From Pseudomonas sp. AOB-7 (GTDB lineage Bacteria; Pseudomonadota; Gammaproteobacteria; Pseudomonadales; Pseudomonadaceae), in contig NZ_RFFK01000001.1 in the NCBI RefSeq assembly GCF_003696305.1, forward strand, positions 744,001 to 808,000: DNA of 64,000 bases, read 5' to 3'. The first letter of the stretch is position 1, and each line of letters opens with the position of its first letter. Made by a program: the position numbers and the translations under genes. This document shows positions 46,832 through 56,414 of the stretch, one piece after another. The notes below the pieces were generated by a model. It did no database searches. It was not told the origin of the DNA and saw only the letters and a list, made by a program, of their open reading frames with translations.

Positions 46832-47427
46832 TGCCCGGTCTCCTCGAAATGCTCCAGGGTGGCGAAGACTTTCAGGCGCGCACGATGCAGCAGCACGCGG
46901 ACATTGGAGAGCGAGATGTCGAGAAGATTACAGATCGCCTCCAGCTCCAGGCCCTGACGCTCGCGCAGCACCAGCACGCTGGCCTGCAGTTCGGACAGGC
47001 TGGCCAGGGTCTTGTCCAGGCACTCGCGCAGCTCGCGCTCGGTGAGCAGGGCCTCGGGGCTGTCCTGGTGCCAGGCATGCGGCGCCAGCAGCCAGTGACC
47101 GTCATCGGAGAAACGCTCCTCGCCGACGCTGCCGTGCGGGCCCGGCAGGTCATCGAGCAGCACCTCGCGACGATTGTGCTTGAGGCGGGTCTTGGCGGTA
47201 TTGGCGGTGATGGTCAGCAGCCAGGTCTTCAGACTGGCACGGCCCTGGAAGCCCTCCAGGCTGCGCACCACGGCGAGCCAGGCGTCCTGCACCACCTCGT
47301 CGGCATGGCGACTGCCGACTATGGCGTAGGCCACCGCGCGCATCGCCCCCTGGTAGGTGGCGACCAGCTCGCGGTAGGCCTGCTGCTCGCCGGCCAGTAG
47401 ACGCTCCAGCAGATCGCCGTCCGTCAT
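46825..47427 (-). CDS. ECF sigma factor
   Basis: This 200-residue sigma70 family, ECF group protein has region 2 (ELVATYQGAMRAVAYAIVGSRHADEVVQDAWLAVV) and region 4 (LASLSELQASVLVLRERQGLELEAICNLLDISLSNVRVLLHRARLKV) both complete. The intervening linker is a little long and His/Trp-rich (GHWLLAPHAWHQD). It sits between a FabH-like gene and its zinc anti-sigma, the same order as a gene pair in P. aeruginosa. Target promoters are not known. Confidence 0.93.
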   Translation of the reverse strand: MTDGDLLERLLAGEQQAYRELVATYQGAMRAVAYAIVGSRHADEVVQDAWLAVVRSLEGFQGRASLKTWLLTITANTAKTRLKHNRREVLLDDLPGPHGSVGEERFSDDGHWLLAPHAWHQDSPEALLTERELRECLDKTLASLSELQASVLVLRERQGLELEAICNLLDISLSNVRVLLHRARLKVFATLEHFEETGQC

Positions 47428-47475
47428 GGCTCTCCCCGAGGGTGCGCCGCGCGCACCGCAGCCGTGTTGGCAGGA

Positions 47476-48603
47476 TCAGCGCTTGCGCAGAATCACGCTG
47501 CCGATGGAATAACCGGCGCCGAACGAGCTGAGCACGCCGAGGCTGCCGGCCGCCAGGTCGTCCTGGTGCTTGTGCAGGGCGATCACCGAACCGGCCGAGC
47601 TGGTGTTGGCGTAGGTGTCGAGGATCACCGGCGCCTCGTGGGGCTCGGCGTCGCGGCCGAGCAGCTTGCGCGCGATCAGCAGGTTCATGTTGAGGTTGGC
47701 CTGGTGCAGCCAGAAGCGCTTGACGTCGCCAACGTTGAGCTGGTTTTCCGCCAGGTGCGCGGCGATCAGCTCGGCGACCATCGGGCAGACGTCCTTGAAC
47801 ACCTTGCGGCCTTCCTGGACGAACAGCTTGTCGCGGGCACCCACGCCCTCTTCCGCGGCGCGGTTGAGGAAGCCGAAGTTGTTGCGGATGTTGTTGGAAA
47901 ACTGGGTCAGCAGCTTGGTGCCGAGGATGTCCCACTGATACGGGGAGGTGGCCAGGTCGGCCCGCTCGATGATCACCGCGGTGGCGGCGTCGCCGAAGAT
48001 GAAGTGGCTATCGCGGTCGCGGAAGTTCAGGTGGCCGGTGCAGATTTCCGGGTTGACCATCAGGATGGCCCGCGCCTGGCCGGTCTGCACCGCGTTGGTG
48101 GCGGCCTGGATGCCGAAGGTGGCCGAGCTGCAGGCGACGTTCATGTCGTAGCCCCAGCCGTCGATGCCGAGTGCGGCCTGCACTTCGATGGCCACCGCCG
48201 GGTAGGCACGCTGCAGGTTGGAGCAGGCGACTATCACCCCGTCGATATCGGCGACGGTCTTGCCGGCGCGCTCCAGCGCCTGCTTGGCCGCGGCCACGGA
48301 CATCTCGCAGAGGATGCCCCAGTCCTCGTTGGAACGCTCGGGGATGCGCGGCACCATGCGTTGCGGGTCGAGGATGCCGGCCTTGTCGATGACGAAACGG
48401 CTCTTGATCCCGGAGGCCTTCTCGATGAAGGCACTGCTCGACTCGGTCAGCGCCTCGACCTCGCCGCGGGCGATGGCCTCGGCGTTGTCGGCATTGAATT
48501 GCTGCACGTAGGCATTGAAGGATGCCACCAGTTCGTCGTTGGAAATGCTGTTGGCCGGGGTGTACAGGCCGGTACCACTGATCACGACGTTATGCACGGT
48601 CAT
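47476..48603 (-). CDS. FabH-like beta-ketoacyl-ACP synthase III
   Basis: This 375-residue KAS III enzyme condenses an acyl-CoA with malonyl-ACP. Cys158 ([13 protein letters not shown]), His ([11 protein letters not shown]) and Asn ([10 protein letters not shown]) form the intact triad. It is about 55 residues longer than housekeeping FabH, with inserts near residues 25-60. The P. aeruginosa homologue beside the ECF sigma gene feeds octanoyl-CoA from beta-oxidation into fatty acid synthesis; a similar role is likely. ATG at 48603; an upstream start would cross the AT-rich control region. Confidence 0.9.
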   Translation of the reverse strand: MTVHNVVISGTGLYTPANSISNDELVASFNAYVQQFNADNAEAIARGEVEALTESSSAFIEKASGIKSRFVIDKAGILDPQRMVPRIPERSNEDWGILCEMSVAAAKQALERAGKTVADIDGVIVACSNLQRAYPAVAIEVQAALGIDGWGYDMNVACSSATFGIQAATNAVQTGQARAILMVNPEICTGHLNFRDRDSHFIFGDAATAVIIERADLATSPYQWDILGTKLLTQFSNNIRNNFGFLNRAAEEGVGARDKLFVQEGRKVFKDVCPMVAELIAAHLAENQLNVGDVKRFWLHQANLNMNLLIARKLLGRDAEPHEAPVILDTYANTSSAGSVIALHKHQDDLAAGSLGVLSSFGAGYSIGSVILRKR

Positions 48604-48919
48604 TCCTCTTGTTCTCGACCGCAAGCAGCGGCCGGTTATGCGCTGAACCTTGGCCAACAGGGCCAAGTGGTAAAAAGGCTGGCCGAACGCTGCCACGTTC
48701 TGCTACTGGCCGCTGAGTTTGCCACAGGCACAGGGCCTTCGTCCGCTCTGCTGACAAGCGTTTAGCGGACAATAGAACGGCTATTGAGGCAAAGATGAGC
48801 ACAACGGGCCATGGCGCACACAGCGGCGCCAAGCGCGGAGCGCTCACCCGTTTGGGCGATTCGAAATTGTCCGACAATCTATAGGCTGCTGGCACCTCAT
48901 AACAATAAAAGGTCCCGCC
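48604..48919. promoter_or_regulatory. Divergent control region, FabH-like and lipase genes
   Basis: No gene is seen in these 316 bases. Two palindromes stand out: CAATAG-N5-CTATTG (48770-48786) and ATTGTC-C-GACAAT (48866-48878). The second is followed by CTATAGGCT, a -10-like stretch, about 40 bases before the lipase gene. Both share the GGACAAT/ATTGTCC word, so one regulator might serve both divergent genes. Sequence observation only. Confidence 0.5.
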
Positions 48920-49993
48920 ATGCGCCAGTTCCTCTTGCTGCTCGTACTGGGCTTCTCTTCCCTGACCCAGGCCGCCGTCGGCGTCTTCCCCGACAGCACC
49001 TTCCAGAACCTCGATCATGGTCTGTACTGGTTCGGCTACGGCGACAGCTGGCAGAAAGCCGTGCCCGGCCAGAGCAATGCCTATTTCAGCAACAGCAAGC
49101 CCACCGTCATCTACATCCACGGCTGGCAGAACGGCGCTACCCAGAGGAAGAACCGCGAAACCTTCAACCGCAAGGATGCCGGCGGCCCGGACCTGGACCT
49201 GGCCCATGCCTGGCTCGTCGCCGGCTACAACGTCGGCATCCTGTACTGGAACCAGTTCGCCGACGAGGGCGAGGTGAAGGACGCCGAAGCCAAGATCTGG
49301 AGCGCCAGCGGCCCGCGCGGCATGCGCTGGCGCAACAGCAGCGGGGTCTACAGCAGCGGTCCGAACAAGTCGGCCGGCGACCTGCTGTTCGATCACTACA
49401 AGGCCAACCTGGCCAGCTACAGCGGCAACAACATCCGCCTGCTCGGCCACTCCCTGGGCAACCAGCTGGCCATCGTCCTGACCAAGAAAATCAGCGATGC
49501 GGTCAGCGCCGGCAGCCTCAACAGCCGCCTGCTGCCGAAGCGCGTGGCCCTGCTCGACCCCTTCTATTCCAATCAAGCCAAGAGCTGGCTGAACAATCGC
49601 TGGGTCGGAGAAGTGTGCCGCAGCTACGTCAGCGAACTGAAAGGCAAGGGGGTGATCTTCGAGGCGTACCGCACCTCGGCGGTGACCAGCACGGTGTTCG
49701 TCGGCGACGCCAATACCGGCCTGATGAACATGACCGCGTTCACCGAACTCAAGCCCTGGTACTTCAACGCCACCCAGCAGACCGAGAAGCACAATGCCGC
49801 CGTCTGGCACTACCTCTGGTCATTCAGCTTCAACCCGCCGCCGATCAGCGGCAGCAGCAACCAGGCCGCCTCGGCGCGCACCGCCGAAAGCCGCATCGGC
49901 ACCTTGATGAACGGCAGCACGAAGCTGGTGCACGACCTCGGCGCCTATACCAAGGAGCCTTCGGACGACAACTTCAAGAGCGTCAACCGCTGA
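48920..49993 (+). CDS. Secreted lipase-like alpha/beta hydrolase
   Basis: This 357-residue exported protein has a signal peptide (about 1-18, ending TQA-A) and a class 3/pancreatic-type lipase fold: YIHGWQNGA (oxyanion His-Gly), nucleophile elbow LLGHSLGNQLAIVL (Ser near 176), ALLDPFYS with the likely catalytic Asp, and a late His near the C-terminal third. It resembles vertebrate-lipase-like (HGW) enzymes more than the classical Pseudomonas LipA. No foldase gene is adjacent. The substrate is unproven. Confidence 0.82.
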   Translation: MRQFLLLLVLGFSSLTQAAVGVFPDSTFQNLDHGLYWFGYGDSWQKAVPGQSNAYFSNSKPTVIYIHGWQNGATQRKNRETFNRKDAGGPDLDLAHAWLVAGYNVGILYWNQFADEGEVKDAEAKIWSASGPRGMRWRNSSGVYSSGPNKSAGDLLFDHYKANLASYSGNNIRLLGHSLGNQLAIVLTKKISDAVSAGSLNSRLLPKRVALLDPFYSNQAKSWLNNRWVGEVCRSYVSELKGKGVIFEAYRTSAVTSTVFVGDANTGLMNMTAFTELKPWYFNATQQTEKHNAAVWHYLWSFSFNPPPISGSSNQAASARTAESRIGTLMNGSTKLVHDLGAYTKEPSDDNFKSVNR

Positions 49994-50000
49994 ACCCCCG

Positions 50001-50022
50001 CCCCCTGCCGACAGGCAGGGGG
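50001..50022 (+). terminator. Probable terminator after the lipase gene
   Basis: CCCCCTGCC / GGCAGGGGG with a short GACA loop, 8 bases after the stop; only TT follows, so it may be a pause hairpin and not a true terminator. Confidence 0.5.
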
Positions 50023-50139
50023 TTGCCTGGAACGCGCGCGATGGCCCGGCGCAGCCACCGCGATGCACATCGGACTTGACCCGGACTGGCGCCAGGCGTC
50101 TAGAGTGAAGCTTTGCGCCATCAGGACGCCGGAGCCCAC

Positions 50140-51750
50140 ATGAATCTCTCGCTACTCAGCCGCTACGCCTTTTTCGCCTTCTGTGTGCTGTTCACCCTGG
50201 CCAGCCTGCCCTTTCTCCAGCACGAATGGCTGTGGCCCTTCACCCTGCTCGCCGCCGCACTCAGCCTGATCGGCATCGGCGACCTGCTGCAGACGCGCCA
50301 GGCGGTGCGGCGCAACTACCCGATCCTGGGCAATATCCGCTACCTGGTCGAGGGCATCCGCCCGGAGATCCGCCAGTACCTGCTCGAAGGCGACAGCGAG
50401 CAGCTGCCGTTTTCCCGCGCGCAGCGCTCGCTGGTCTACGCGCGGGCCAAGAACGAGGGCGCCGACAAGCCCTTCGGCACTTTGAGCGACGTGTACCAGA
50501 ACGGCTTCGAGTTCATCAGCCACTCCATGCGCCCGGCGCCGCTGAGCGACCCCTGCAGCTTTCGCGTGCCGATCGGTGGGCCGCAGTGCCGCCAGCCGTA
50601 CTCGGCGTCGCTGTTCAACGTCTCGGCGATGAGCTTCGGCTCGCTCAGCGCCAATGCCATCCGCGCGCTGAACCAGGGCGCCAGGCTCGGCAACTTCTAC
50701 CACGACACCGGCGAAGGCAGCATCAGCCCCTACCACCGCGAGCACGGCGGCGACCTGGTGTGGGAGCTCGGTAGCGGCTACTTCGGCTGCCGCACCGACG
50801 ACGGCCAGTTCGACCCCGAACGCTTCGCCGCCCAAGCCTGCGATCCGCAGGTGAAGATGATCGAGATCAAGCTCAGCCAGGGCGCCAAGCCCGGCCACGG
50901 CGGCATCCTGCCCAAGCACAAGGTCACCGCGGAAATCGCCAGCACCCGCGGTGTGCCCATGGGCCAGGACTGCATCTCGCCGTCGCGCCACAGCGCCTTT
51001 GCCACCCCCATCGAGCTGCTGCAGTTCATCGCCAGGCTGCGCGAACTCTCGGGCGGCAAACCGGTGGGCTTCAAGTTCTGCCTGGGCCATCCCTGGGAGT
51101 TCATGGCCATCGCCAAGGCCATGCTGGAGACCGGCATCCTGCCCGACTTCATCGTGGTCGACGGCAAGGAAGGCGGCACCGGCGCGGCGCCGCTGGAGTT
51201 CACCGATCACCTCGGCGTGCCGCTGCGCGAGGGCCTGCTGTTCGTCCACAACACCCTGGTCGGCTGCAAGCTGCGCGACCAGATCAAGCTCGGCGCCAGC
51301 GGCAAGATCGTCAGCGCCTTCGACATCGCCCGGGTGCTGGCCATCGGCGCCGACTGGGCCAACTCGGCGCGCGGCTTCATGTTCGCCATCGGCTGCATCC
51401 AGAGCCAGAGCTGCCACACCAACAAGTGCCCGACCGGCGTGGCCACCCAGGACCCGCTGCGCCAGCGCGCCCTGGTGGTCGAGGACAAGGCCCAGCGGGT
51501 ACACAACTTCCACCGCAACACGCTCAAGGCGCTGGCCGAGATGCTCGCCGCCGCCGGCCTCGAGCACCCCGCGCAGATCGACGCCAAGCACCTGGTGCAG
51601 CGCATGTCCGCCACCGAGATCAAGCTGTTTTCCCAGCAGCACGTGTTCCTCGCCCCCGGCGAGCTGCTCGGCGGGCAGATCGGCGGCGAGTTCTACGAAC
51701 GCATGTGGCGGATGGCGCGGGCCGACAGCTTCGAGCCGGCGCCGGCCTGA
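50140..51750 (+). CDS. FMN-binding glutamate-synthase-like protein
   Basis: The 536-residue protein has one or two N-terminal membrane helices (about 5-50) followed by the FMN/glutamate synthase central domain: GSLSANAIRALNQGA, KPGHGGILPKHKV, VDGKEGGTGAAPLEF. The [3Fe-4S] cysteine set is intact (C-x5-C-x4-C in CIQSQSCHTNKCP). It lacks the glutaminase (GAT) domain of GltB, so it cannot use glutamine by itself; an FMN oxidoreductase of unknown substrate is likely. I start at ATG with GGAG 6 bases upstream. Confidence 0.85.
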   Translation: MNLSLLSRYAFFAFCVLFTLASLPFLQHEWLWPFTLLAAALSLIGIGDLLQTRQAVRRNYPILGNIRYLVEGIRPEIRQYLLEGDSEQLPFSRAQRSLVYARAKNEGADKPFGTLSDVYQNGFEFISHSMRPAPLSDPCSFRVPIGGPQCRQPYSASLFNVSAMSFGSLSANAIRALNQGARLGNFYHDTGEGSISPYHREHGGDLVWELGSGYFGCRTDDGQFDPERFAAQACDPQVKMIEIKLSQGAKPGHGGILPKHKVTAEIASTRGVPMGQDCISPSRHSAFATPIELLQFIARLRELSGGKPVGFKFCLGHPWEFMAIAKAMLETGILPDFIVVDGKEGGTGAAPLEFTDHLGVPLREGLLFVHNTLVGCKLRDQIKLGASGKIVSAFDIARVLAIGADWANSARGFMFAIGCIQSQSCHTNKCPTGVATQDPLRQRALVVEDKAQRVHNFHRNTLKALAEMLAAAGLEHPAQIDAKHLVQRMSATEIKLFSQQHVFLAPGELLGGQIGGEFYERMWRMARADSFEPAPA

Positions 51751-51753
51751 GGC

Positions 51754-53292
51754 TCAGGCCGGCTGCAAGCGATAGCCTTCGGCGCTGGCGACCACCTCGA
51801 CATCGGCGACCACCGGCGCCGCGCCGCTGACATGGAATTCGCTGCACAGCTGGCCCAGGTTACCGGCCAACTGCTCCAGGCGCTGGCTGTCGTGCGCCAC
51901 CTCCTGGGCATCGCGCGCGGTGTCGTCGGCGATGCTGCGCACCTGCTGGATCAGCCGCCCCACCTCGCTGGTCGCCGCCAGTTGCTCGCGGGTCGACACG
52001 CCGATGGACTGGATGGCCTCGATCGAGCGGTGCACGTTGCCCAGCAGGTCGACGGTCTGCTCGGTGTAGCCGACGCAGCGCGCCACCCCGGCGTGGCTGG
52101 CCTGCATCGCCGCCACCGCCCGCGCGCTGCCCTGCTGCAGGCTGGCGATCAGCTCGCGAATCTCGCCGGTGGCCTGCTGGGTGCGCCGCGCCAGCTGGCG
52201 CACCTCGTCGGCGACCACGGCGAAACCGCGGCCCTGTTCTCCGGCGCGCGCCGCCTCGATGGCGGCGTTGAGCGCCAGCAGGTTGGTCTGCTCCGCCACC
52301 GCGCCGATCACCTCGAGCACCCGGCCGATCTGCTGGCTGCTGTCGGCCAGGGCCTGCACCACCCCGGCGGCGCCCTGCAGGTCGCGCTCCAGCTCGAGAA
52401 TGCCGGTCTGCGTGGCGCCGATCGCCTGCGCCCCGGCGCTGGCGTCGCGGTCGGCCTGCTGCGCGGTGTGCGCGGCCTGCTCGGCATCCGCCGAGACCTG
52501 CACCACGGCCTGGGTCAGCTGTTCGATGGCGCCGCCCATCTGCGCGGTGGCCCCCAGCAGGGCCTCGGCGCACTGGTTCAGCTCGGCGGTGGAGCGGCTC
52601 AGGTGACGGCTGGTGTCGTGCAACTCGCCGCCGGCGGCGACCACCCGGCTGACCAGTTGATCGAGCAAACCGAGAAAGCGGTTGAAGCGCTGCGCCAGGC
52701 GATTGCCGGCGCCGCTGCGGTAGGCCAGGTCGACCGGCTCGCCCTCGCGCAGCAGGTGCGCCGAGGTGCGCTGCAGGTCCTCGCTGGCCGCCGCCTCGCG
52801 CGCACCGTGCACGGCCAGTACCAGCAGCACCAGGGTTTCCGCCACCACGTAGGCGGCGTGGATGAAGATCACCGGCCAGCCGCCGTCGCCGCGCACCACC
52901 CAGACCTGGGCGCCGCCCTGCTGCAGGGCGAAGAACACCACGTGATGCACGGCGATGACCGCGGCCGCGCAGAGAATCGGCAGCCAGTCGCGGTAATAGA
53001 GCAGAAAGGCCAGCAGCACGAAGACGCTGAAGTGCATCTCCAGCATGCCGTGGCTCTGCTGGATATGCAGCGCGGCCAGCACCATGAAGGCCACGCCCAT
53101 CAGGCAGCGGTAGGCGCGGCTGCCGCCGATCAGCCGGTACAGCAGACTCAGGCTCGAGGCCGTGCCGCCGCCGATCACCAGCGCGGCGGCCCAGGTGTCG
53201 TGCCAGAAGGCCAGGCCGAAGGCATACAGGGTGATGAGCCAGAGCACGCCGAGCATCAGGCGGTCGGCTTGCAGATGGAATTGGCTGAACAT
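51754..53292 (-). CDS. Methyl-accepting chemotaxis protein, 6-TM sensor
   Basis: This 512-residue chemoreceptor has an N-terminal half with about six membrane helices (residues 10-165) and no large periplasmic loop, so signals are sensed in the membrane or cytoplasm; [38 protein letters not shown] is the distinctive part. There is no clear HAMP. The cytoplasmic signalling hairpin is intact: [39 protein letters not shown], flanked by methylation helices. It has no C-terminal CheR-binding pentapeptide. The ligand is unknown. Confidence 0.9.
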   Translation of the reverse strand: MFSQFHLQADRLMLGVLWLITLYAFGLAFWHDTWAAALVIGGGTASSLSLLYRLIGGSRAYRCLMGVAFMVLAALHIQQSHGMLEMHFSVFVLLAFLLYYRDWLPILCAAAVIAVHHVVFFALQQGGAQVWVVRGDGGWPVIFIHAAYVVAETLVLLVLAVHGAREAAASEDLQRTSAHLLREGEPVDLAYRSGAGNRLAQRFNRFLGLLDQLVSRVVAAGGELHDTSRHLSRSTAELNQCAEALLGATAQMGGAIEQLTQAVVQVSADAEQAAHTAQQADRDASAGAQAIGATQTGILELERDLQGAAGVVQALADSSQQIGRVLEVIGAVAEQTNLLALNAAIEAARAGEQGRGFAVVADEVRQLARRTQQATGEIRELIASLQQGSARAVAAMQASHAGVARCVGYTEQTVDLLGNVHRSIEAIQSIGVSTREQLAATSEVGRLIQQVRSIADDTARDAQEVAHDSQRLEQLAGNLGQLCSEFHVSGAAPVVADVEVVASAEGYRLQPA

Positions 53293-53493
53293 GAGAAGCC
53301 TCCCTGGCAGGCACGCGAATGGGGCGATTTATTCTTATTGGCGACTGAAATCTAGCACGCTTGTGCAATAAAGCGACGATAGACACGAGCAAAGTGCCAC
53401 TACAGCAAACCTTCACACCCTGCCGCCCTCCCTTTACCCGCTAAGCGCGCTGGGCCAGACTCGCAGCACCTTCCCGCCGCCCTGGATCGCATC

Positions 53494-54105
53494 ATGGCCC
53501 TGCATACCTGGTTGCTGTTTCTCGTCGCCGTGATCGGCCTGTCGCTGACGCCCGGCCCCAACGGCCTGCTGGCGCTGACCCACGGCGCGCTCTACGGTCA
53601 CCGCAAGGCCAGCTGGACGGTGTTCGGCGGCGTGCTCGGCTTCGCCCTGCTGATGGCCCTGTCGATGTTCGGCCTGGCCGCCCTGCTCAAGGCCTCGGCC
53701 GATGCCCTGCTGGTGCTCAAGTGGATCGGCGGCGCCTACCTGATCTGGCTCGGCATCCAGCTCTGGCGGGCGCCGGCGCTGCACCTGACGGTCGCCGGCC
53801 AGGGCGCGCAGAAACCCGCCGCCGCGCTGTTTCGCCAGGGCCTGCTGGCGGCGCTGTCCAACCCCAAGGTGATCCTGTTCTTCGGCGCCTTCCTGCCGCA
53901 GTTCCTCGACCCGGCGCGCAGCCTGTGGCAACAGTTCGCGGTGATGGCGCTGACTTTCGCCCTGGTCGAAGGCCTGGTGGAATACCTGCTGGCGCGCATG
54001 GCGCAGCGCATCCGTCCCTGGCTGGAGCGCAGCGGCCGCGGCTTCAATCGCGGCTGCGGCGGCCTGTTCGCGCTGATGGGTGCCGCCCTGCCGCTGAGCC
54101 GCTGA
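53494..54105 (+). CDS. LysE family translocator
   Basis: The 203-residue inner-membrane exporter of the LysE/RhtB family has six hydrophobic segments and the motif LTPGPNGLLALTHGALYG near the N-terminus, with GGAYLIWLGIQLWR later. Family members expel amino acids such as homoserine, threonine or lysine; the substrate here is not known. It converges on the binding-protein gene with 7 bases between the stop codons. Confidence 0.9.
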   Translation: MALHTWLLFLVAVIGLSLTPGPNGLLALTHGALYGHRKASWTVFGGVLGFALLMALSMFGLAALLKASADALLVLKWIGGAYLIWLGIQLWRAPALHLTVAGQGAQKPAAALFRQGLLAALSNPKVILFFGAFLPQFLDPARSLWQQFAVMALTFALVEGLVEYLLARMAQRIRPWLERSGRGFNRGCGGLFALMGAALPLSR

Positions 54106-54112
54106 GGGGCCG

Positions 54113-55198
54113 CTACTTGCCCGATTTCAGCCGACTGAAGGCGCGGGTCAGGGCGCGGTTGAACTCGCGGCCGTTGTCGTTCTTGCTGTACAGCGTGGCG
54201 CGCAGCTCGGCCGACGGGTAGGTGCCGGGGTCGGCGAGCAGCGCCGGGTCGACGAAGGCGTCGGCCGCCGGCACCGCGTTGGCGTAGTAGATGCTGTTGC
54301 TGATGGCGCCGATCACCTCGGGGCTCATCAGATGGTCCATCAGCGCCAGGCCGGCCTCGGGGTGCGGTGCGTCCGCCGGGATGACCATGGCGTCGAACCA
54401 GATCAGCGCGCCCTCGCGGGGGATGCGGTAGCTCAGTCGGTAGTCCTTGCCGGCCTGCTCGGCCTGCGCCGCAGCGATGGCGACGTTGCCGTTCCAGGCC
54501 ATCGCCAGGCAGGTGTTGCCGTTGGCCAGGTCGCTGATATTGCGGTCGTTGTCGAAGTAGCGGATATGCGGCCTGACCTTGGCCAGGTGGGCCTCGGCGG
54601 CCTTGAGGTCGTCGAGGTTCTGCCGGTTGATATCCAACCCCAGGTAGCGGAAGGCGGCGGCGAACACCTCGTTGGGGTCGTTGAGCAAGCTCACCCCGCA
54701 GTCGGCGAAGCGCGCCACCACGGCCGGGTCCATCAGCATCGCCCAGCTGCCGGTCGGCGCGTCACTCATGCGCGCGGCGATGGCCTCCTGCTGGTAGCCG
54801 AAGCCGGTGGTGCCCCAGACGTACAGCCCGGCGTAACGGTTGCCCGGATCGAAGGTGGCCATATGTGCGGTGAACTCCGCATCCAGCCCGGCGAAGTGCG
54901 GCAGGCGCGACTTGTCCAGCTCCTGCAGTGCGCCGCTGGCGATGGCCCGGCTCAGGTGCTGGCCGGCGGTCAGCACCAGGTCGTAGCCGCTGCCGCCGGT
55001 AAGCAGCTTGGTTTCCACGGTTTCCAGCGAATCGAAGTGATCGACCACCACGCGGATGCCGGTCTTGGCCTCGAAGGACGCCAGGGTGTCCGGCGCCAGG
55101 TACTCGTTCCAGATATACAGATTGACCTGCTTGGCGGGCTCCGCCGCCTGCGCGGCGGCGGACAAGCCGAGGGCAATGCAGAGTGCGGACAGACGCAT
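54113..55198 (-). CDS. Polyamine-type periplasmic binding protein
   Basis: This 361-residue PotD/PotF/SpuD-family solute-binding protein has a signal peptide (about 1-18, ending AQA-A), NLYIWNEYLAPDTLASFEAKTGI, GYDLVLTAGQHLSRAIASGALQELD, and late IPREGALIWFDAMVIPADAPHPE. These stretches are typical of putrescine/spermidine binders. A perfect AGGAGGTG lies 6 bases before the ATG, inside the end of the deiminase-like gene. No permease or ATPase gene is next to it, so it must use another transporter or act as a sensor. Confidence 0.9.
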   Translation of the reverse strand: MRLSALCIALGLSAAAQAAEPAKQVNLYIWNEYLAPDTLASFEAKTGIRVVVDHFDSLETVETKLLTGGSGYDLVLTAGQHLSRAIASGALQELDKSRLPHFAGLDAEFTAHMATFDPGNRYAGLYVWGTTGFGYQQEAIAARMSDAPTGSWAMLMDPAVVARFADCGVSLLNDPNEVFAAAFRYLGLDINRQNLDDLKAAEAHLAKVRPHIRYFDNDRNISDLANGNTCLAMAWNGNVAIAAAQAEQAGKDYRLSYRIPREGALIWFDAMVIPADAPHPEAGLALMDHLMSPEVIGAISNSIYYANAVPAADAFVDPALLADPGTYPSAELRATLYSKNDNGREFNRALTRAFSRLKSGK

Positions 55199-55200
55199 GG

Positions 55201-56319
55201 CTACACCTCCTGGCGCTGGGGCGCGGCGTACTGCGGCATGGTGATGCAGGCGACGTTGCCGCCGCCGAGGAGGATCTCCCGCGAGTTCTCGATACCGAGG
55301 ATCCGGTGCCTGGGGAACAGCTCGGCCAAAGTGGCCTGGGCGATGCGGTCGTTGGCGTCGCCGAACAGCGGCAGGACGATGGCCGAGTTGCCGGCGTAGT
55401 AGTTGATATAGGAGGCGCAGATCTGCGTGCCGGCCTGACGGGTGTGGGTGGCGTCGTCCTGATCCAGGCCCTCGGCCTCGGCCGCCGTCCACTCCAGCAC
55501 GCGCGGCTGCGGCAGCTTGTGCACCTCAAGCGCGCGGCCACGGGCGTCGCGGGTGCTGCGCAGGATGTCGTAGGCCTCCTGGTAGATCTCCCACTGCGGG
55601 TCGCTGCGGTCGTCGGTCCACTGCATCACCACCACGCCGGGGCGGACGAAGCAGGCCAGGTCGTCGATATGGCCGTCGGTTTCATCGAACTTGCAGCCGC
55701 GCGGCAGCCAGATCACCTGCTCGGCGCCCAGGTAGTCCAAGAGGCGCCGGGTCATCTCGTCCTTGCCCAGGTGGGCGTTGCGGTTGCGGTTGAGCAGGCA
55801 CTGCTCGGTGGTCAGCAGGGTGCGCTGGCCATCGCTCTGGATGCCGCCCATCTCGGCGATGAAGGGGGCGCGGTAGCGCTCGAGGCCCTCGATCTCGAGG
55901 ATCTTCTGGGCGATCTGGTCGTCCTTGTCCCAGGGGTAGTAGAGGCCGCCGTCGAGGCCGCCGTAGGCGTTGAACTCGAAGTCCACGCCACGCACCTCGC
56001 CGGACTCGTCGTTGACCAGGAAGGCCGGGCCGCTGTCGCGGAACCAGGTGTCGTTGCAGGTCATCTCCACCACCCGCACCTGGGCCGGCAACTGGCGGCG
56101 GGCGTTGGCGTACTGCGCCGCCGAGGCGCACACGGTGACCGGCTCGCTGCTGGCGATGGCACTGACGATCTCGACCCAGACCTTCTGCGCCGGCTTGCCG
56201 CCGTTGCGCCACACGTCCGGGCGCTCCGGCCAGCCGAGCCAGCAGCGGGCCTTGGGTTCGAATTCGCCGGGCAGGCGGAAGCCGTCGGCCTTGGGCAGGG
56301 AGGTCAGGGTACGGGCCAT
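55201..56319 (-). CDS. Agmatine-deiminase-like protein (diverged AguA)
   Basis: This 372-residue member of the agmatine deiminase / peptidylarginine-deiminase superfamily should give N-carbamoylputrescine from agmatine. Catalytic residues are kept: Cys358 (GGGNVACIT), His217 and Asp219 (DETDGHIDD). It departs from canonical AguA at two hallmark places: EGGSIHVDG reads EMGGIQSDG (156-164) and NIHCITQQQ reads NVACITMPQ. This resembles the second AguA-type copy known in some P. aeruginosa strains, so a changed or lost activity is possible. Followed two bases later by a polyamine-binding protein gene. Confidence 0.85.
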   Translation of the reverse strand: MARTLTSLPKADGFRLPGEFEPKARCWLGWPERPDVWRNGGKPAQKVWVEIVSAIASSEPVTVCASAAQYANARRQLPAQVRVVEMTCNDTWFRDSGPAFLVNDESGEVRGVDFEFNAYGGLDGGLYYPWDKDDQIAQKILEIEGLERYRAPFIAEMGGIQSDGQRTLLTTEQCLLNRNRNAHLGKDEMTRRLLDYLGAEQVIWLPRGCKFDETDGHIDDLACFVRPGVVVMQWTDDRSDPQWEIYQEAYDILRSTRDARGRALEVHKLPQPRVLEWTAAEAEGLDQDDATHTRQAGTQICASYINYYAGNSAIVLPLFGDANDRIAQATLAELFPRHRILGIENSREILLGGGNVACITMPQYAAPQRQEV

Positions 56320-56414
56320 GGTGCGGGTCTCTCATTGGCTGGAAGTGACCCGACAGTACCCGCGGCAGAGCGGCCGCGACCAATGACGATTATCGCGGGA
56401 TAGCTGAATTCAAT

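Noticed and set aside
46224..47045. A 273-codon plus-strand frame across phhC and the sigma genes
   Set aside because: It runs out of frame through three well-supported genes and has an Arg/Ala/Gly-rich shadow composition.
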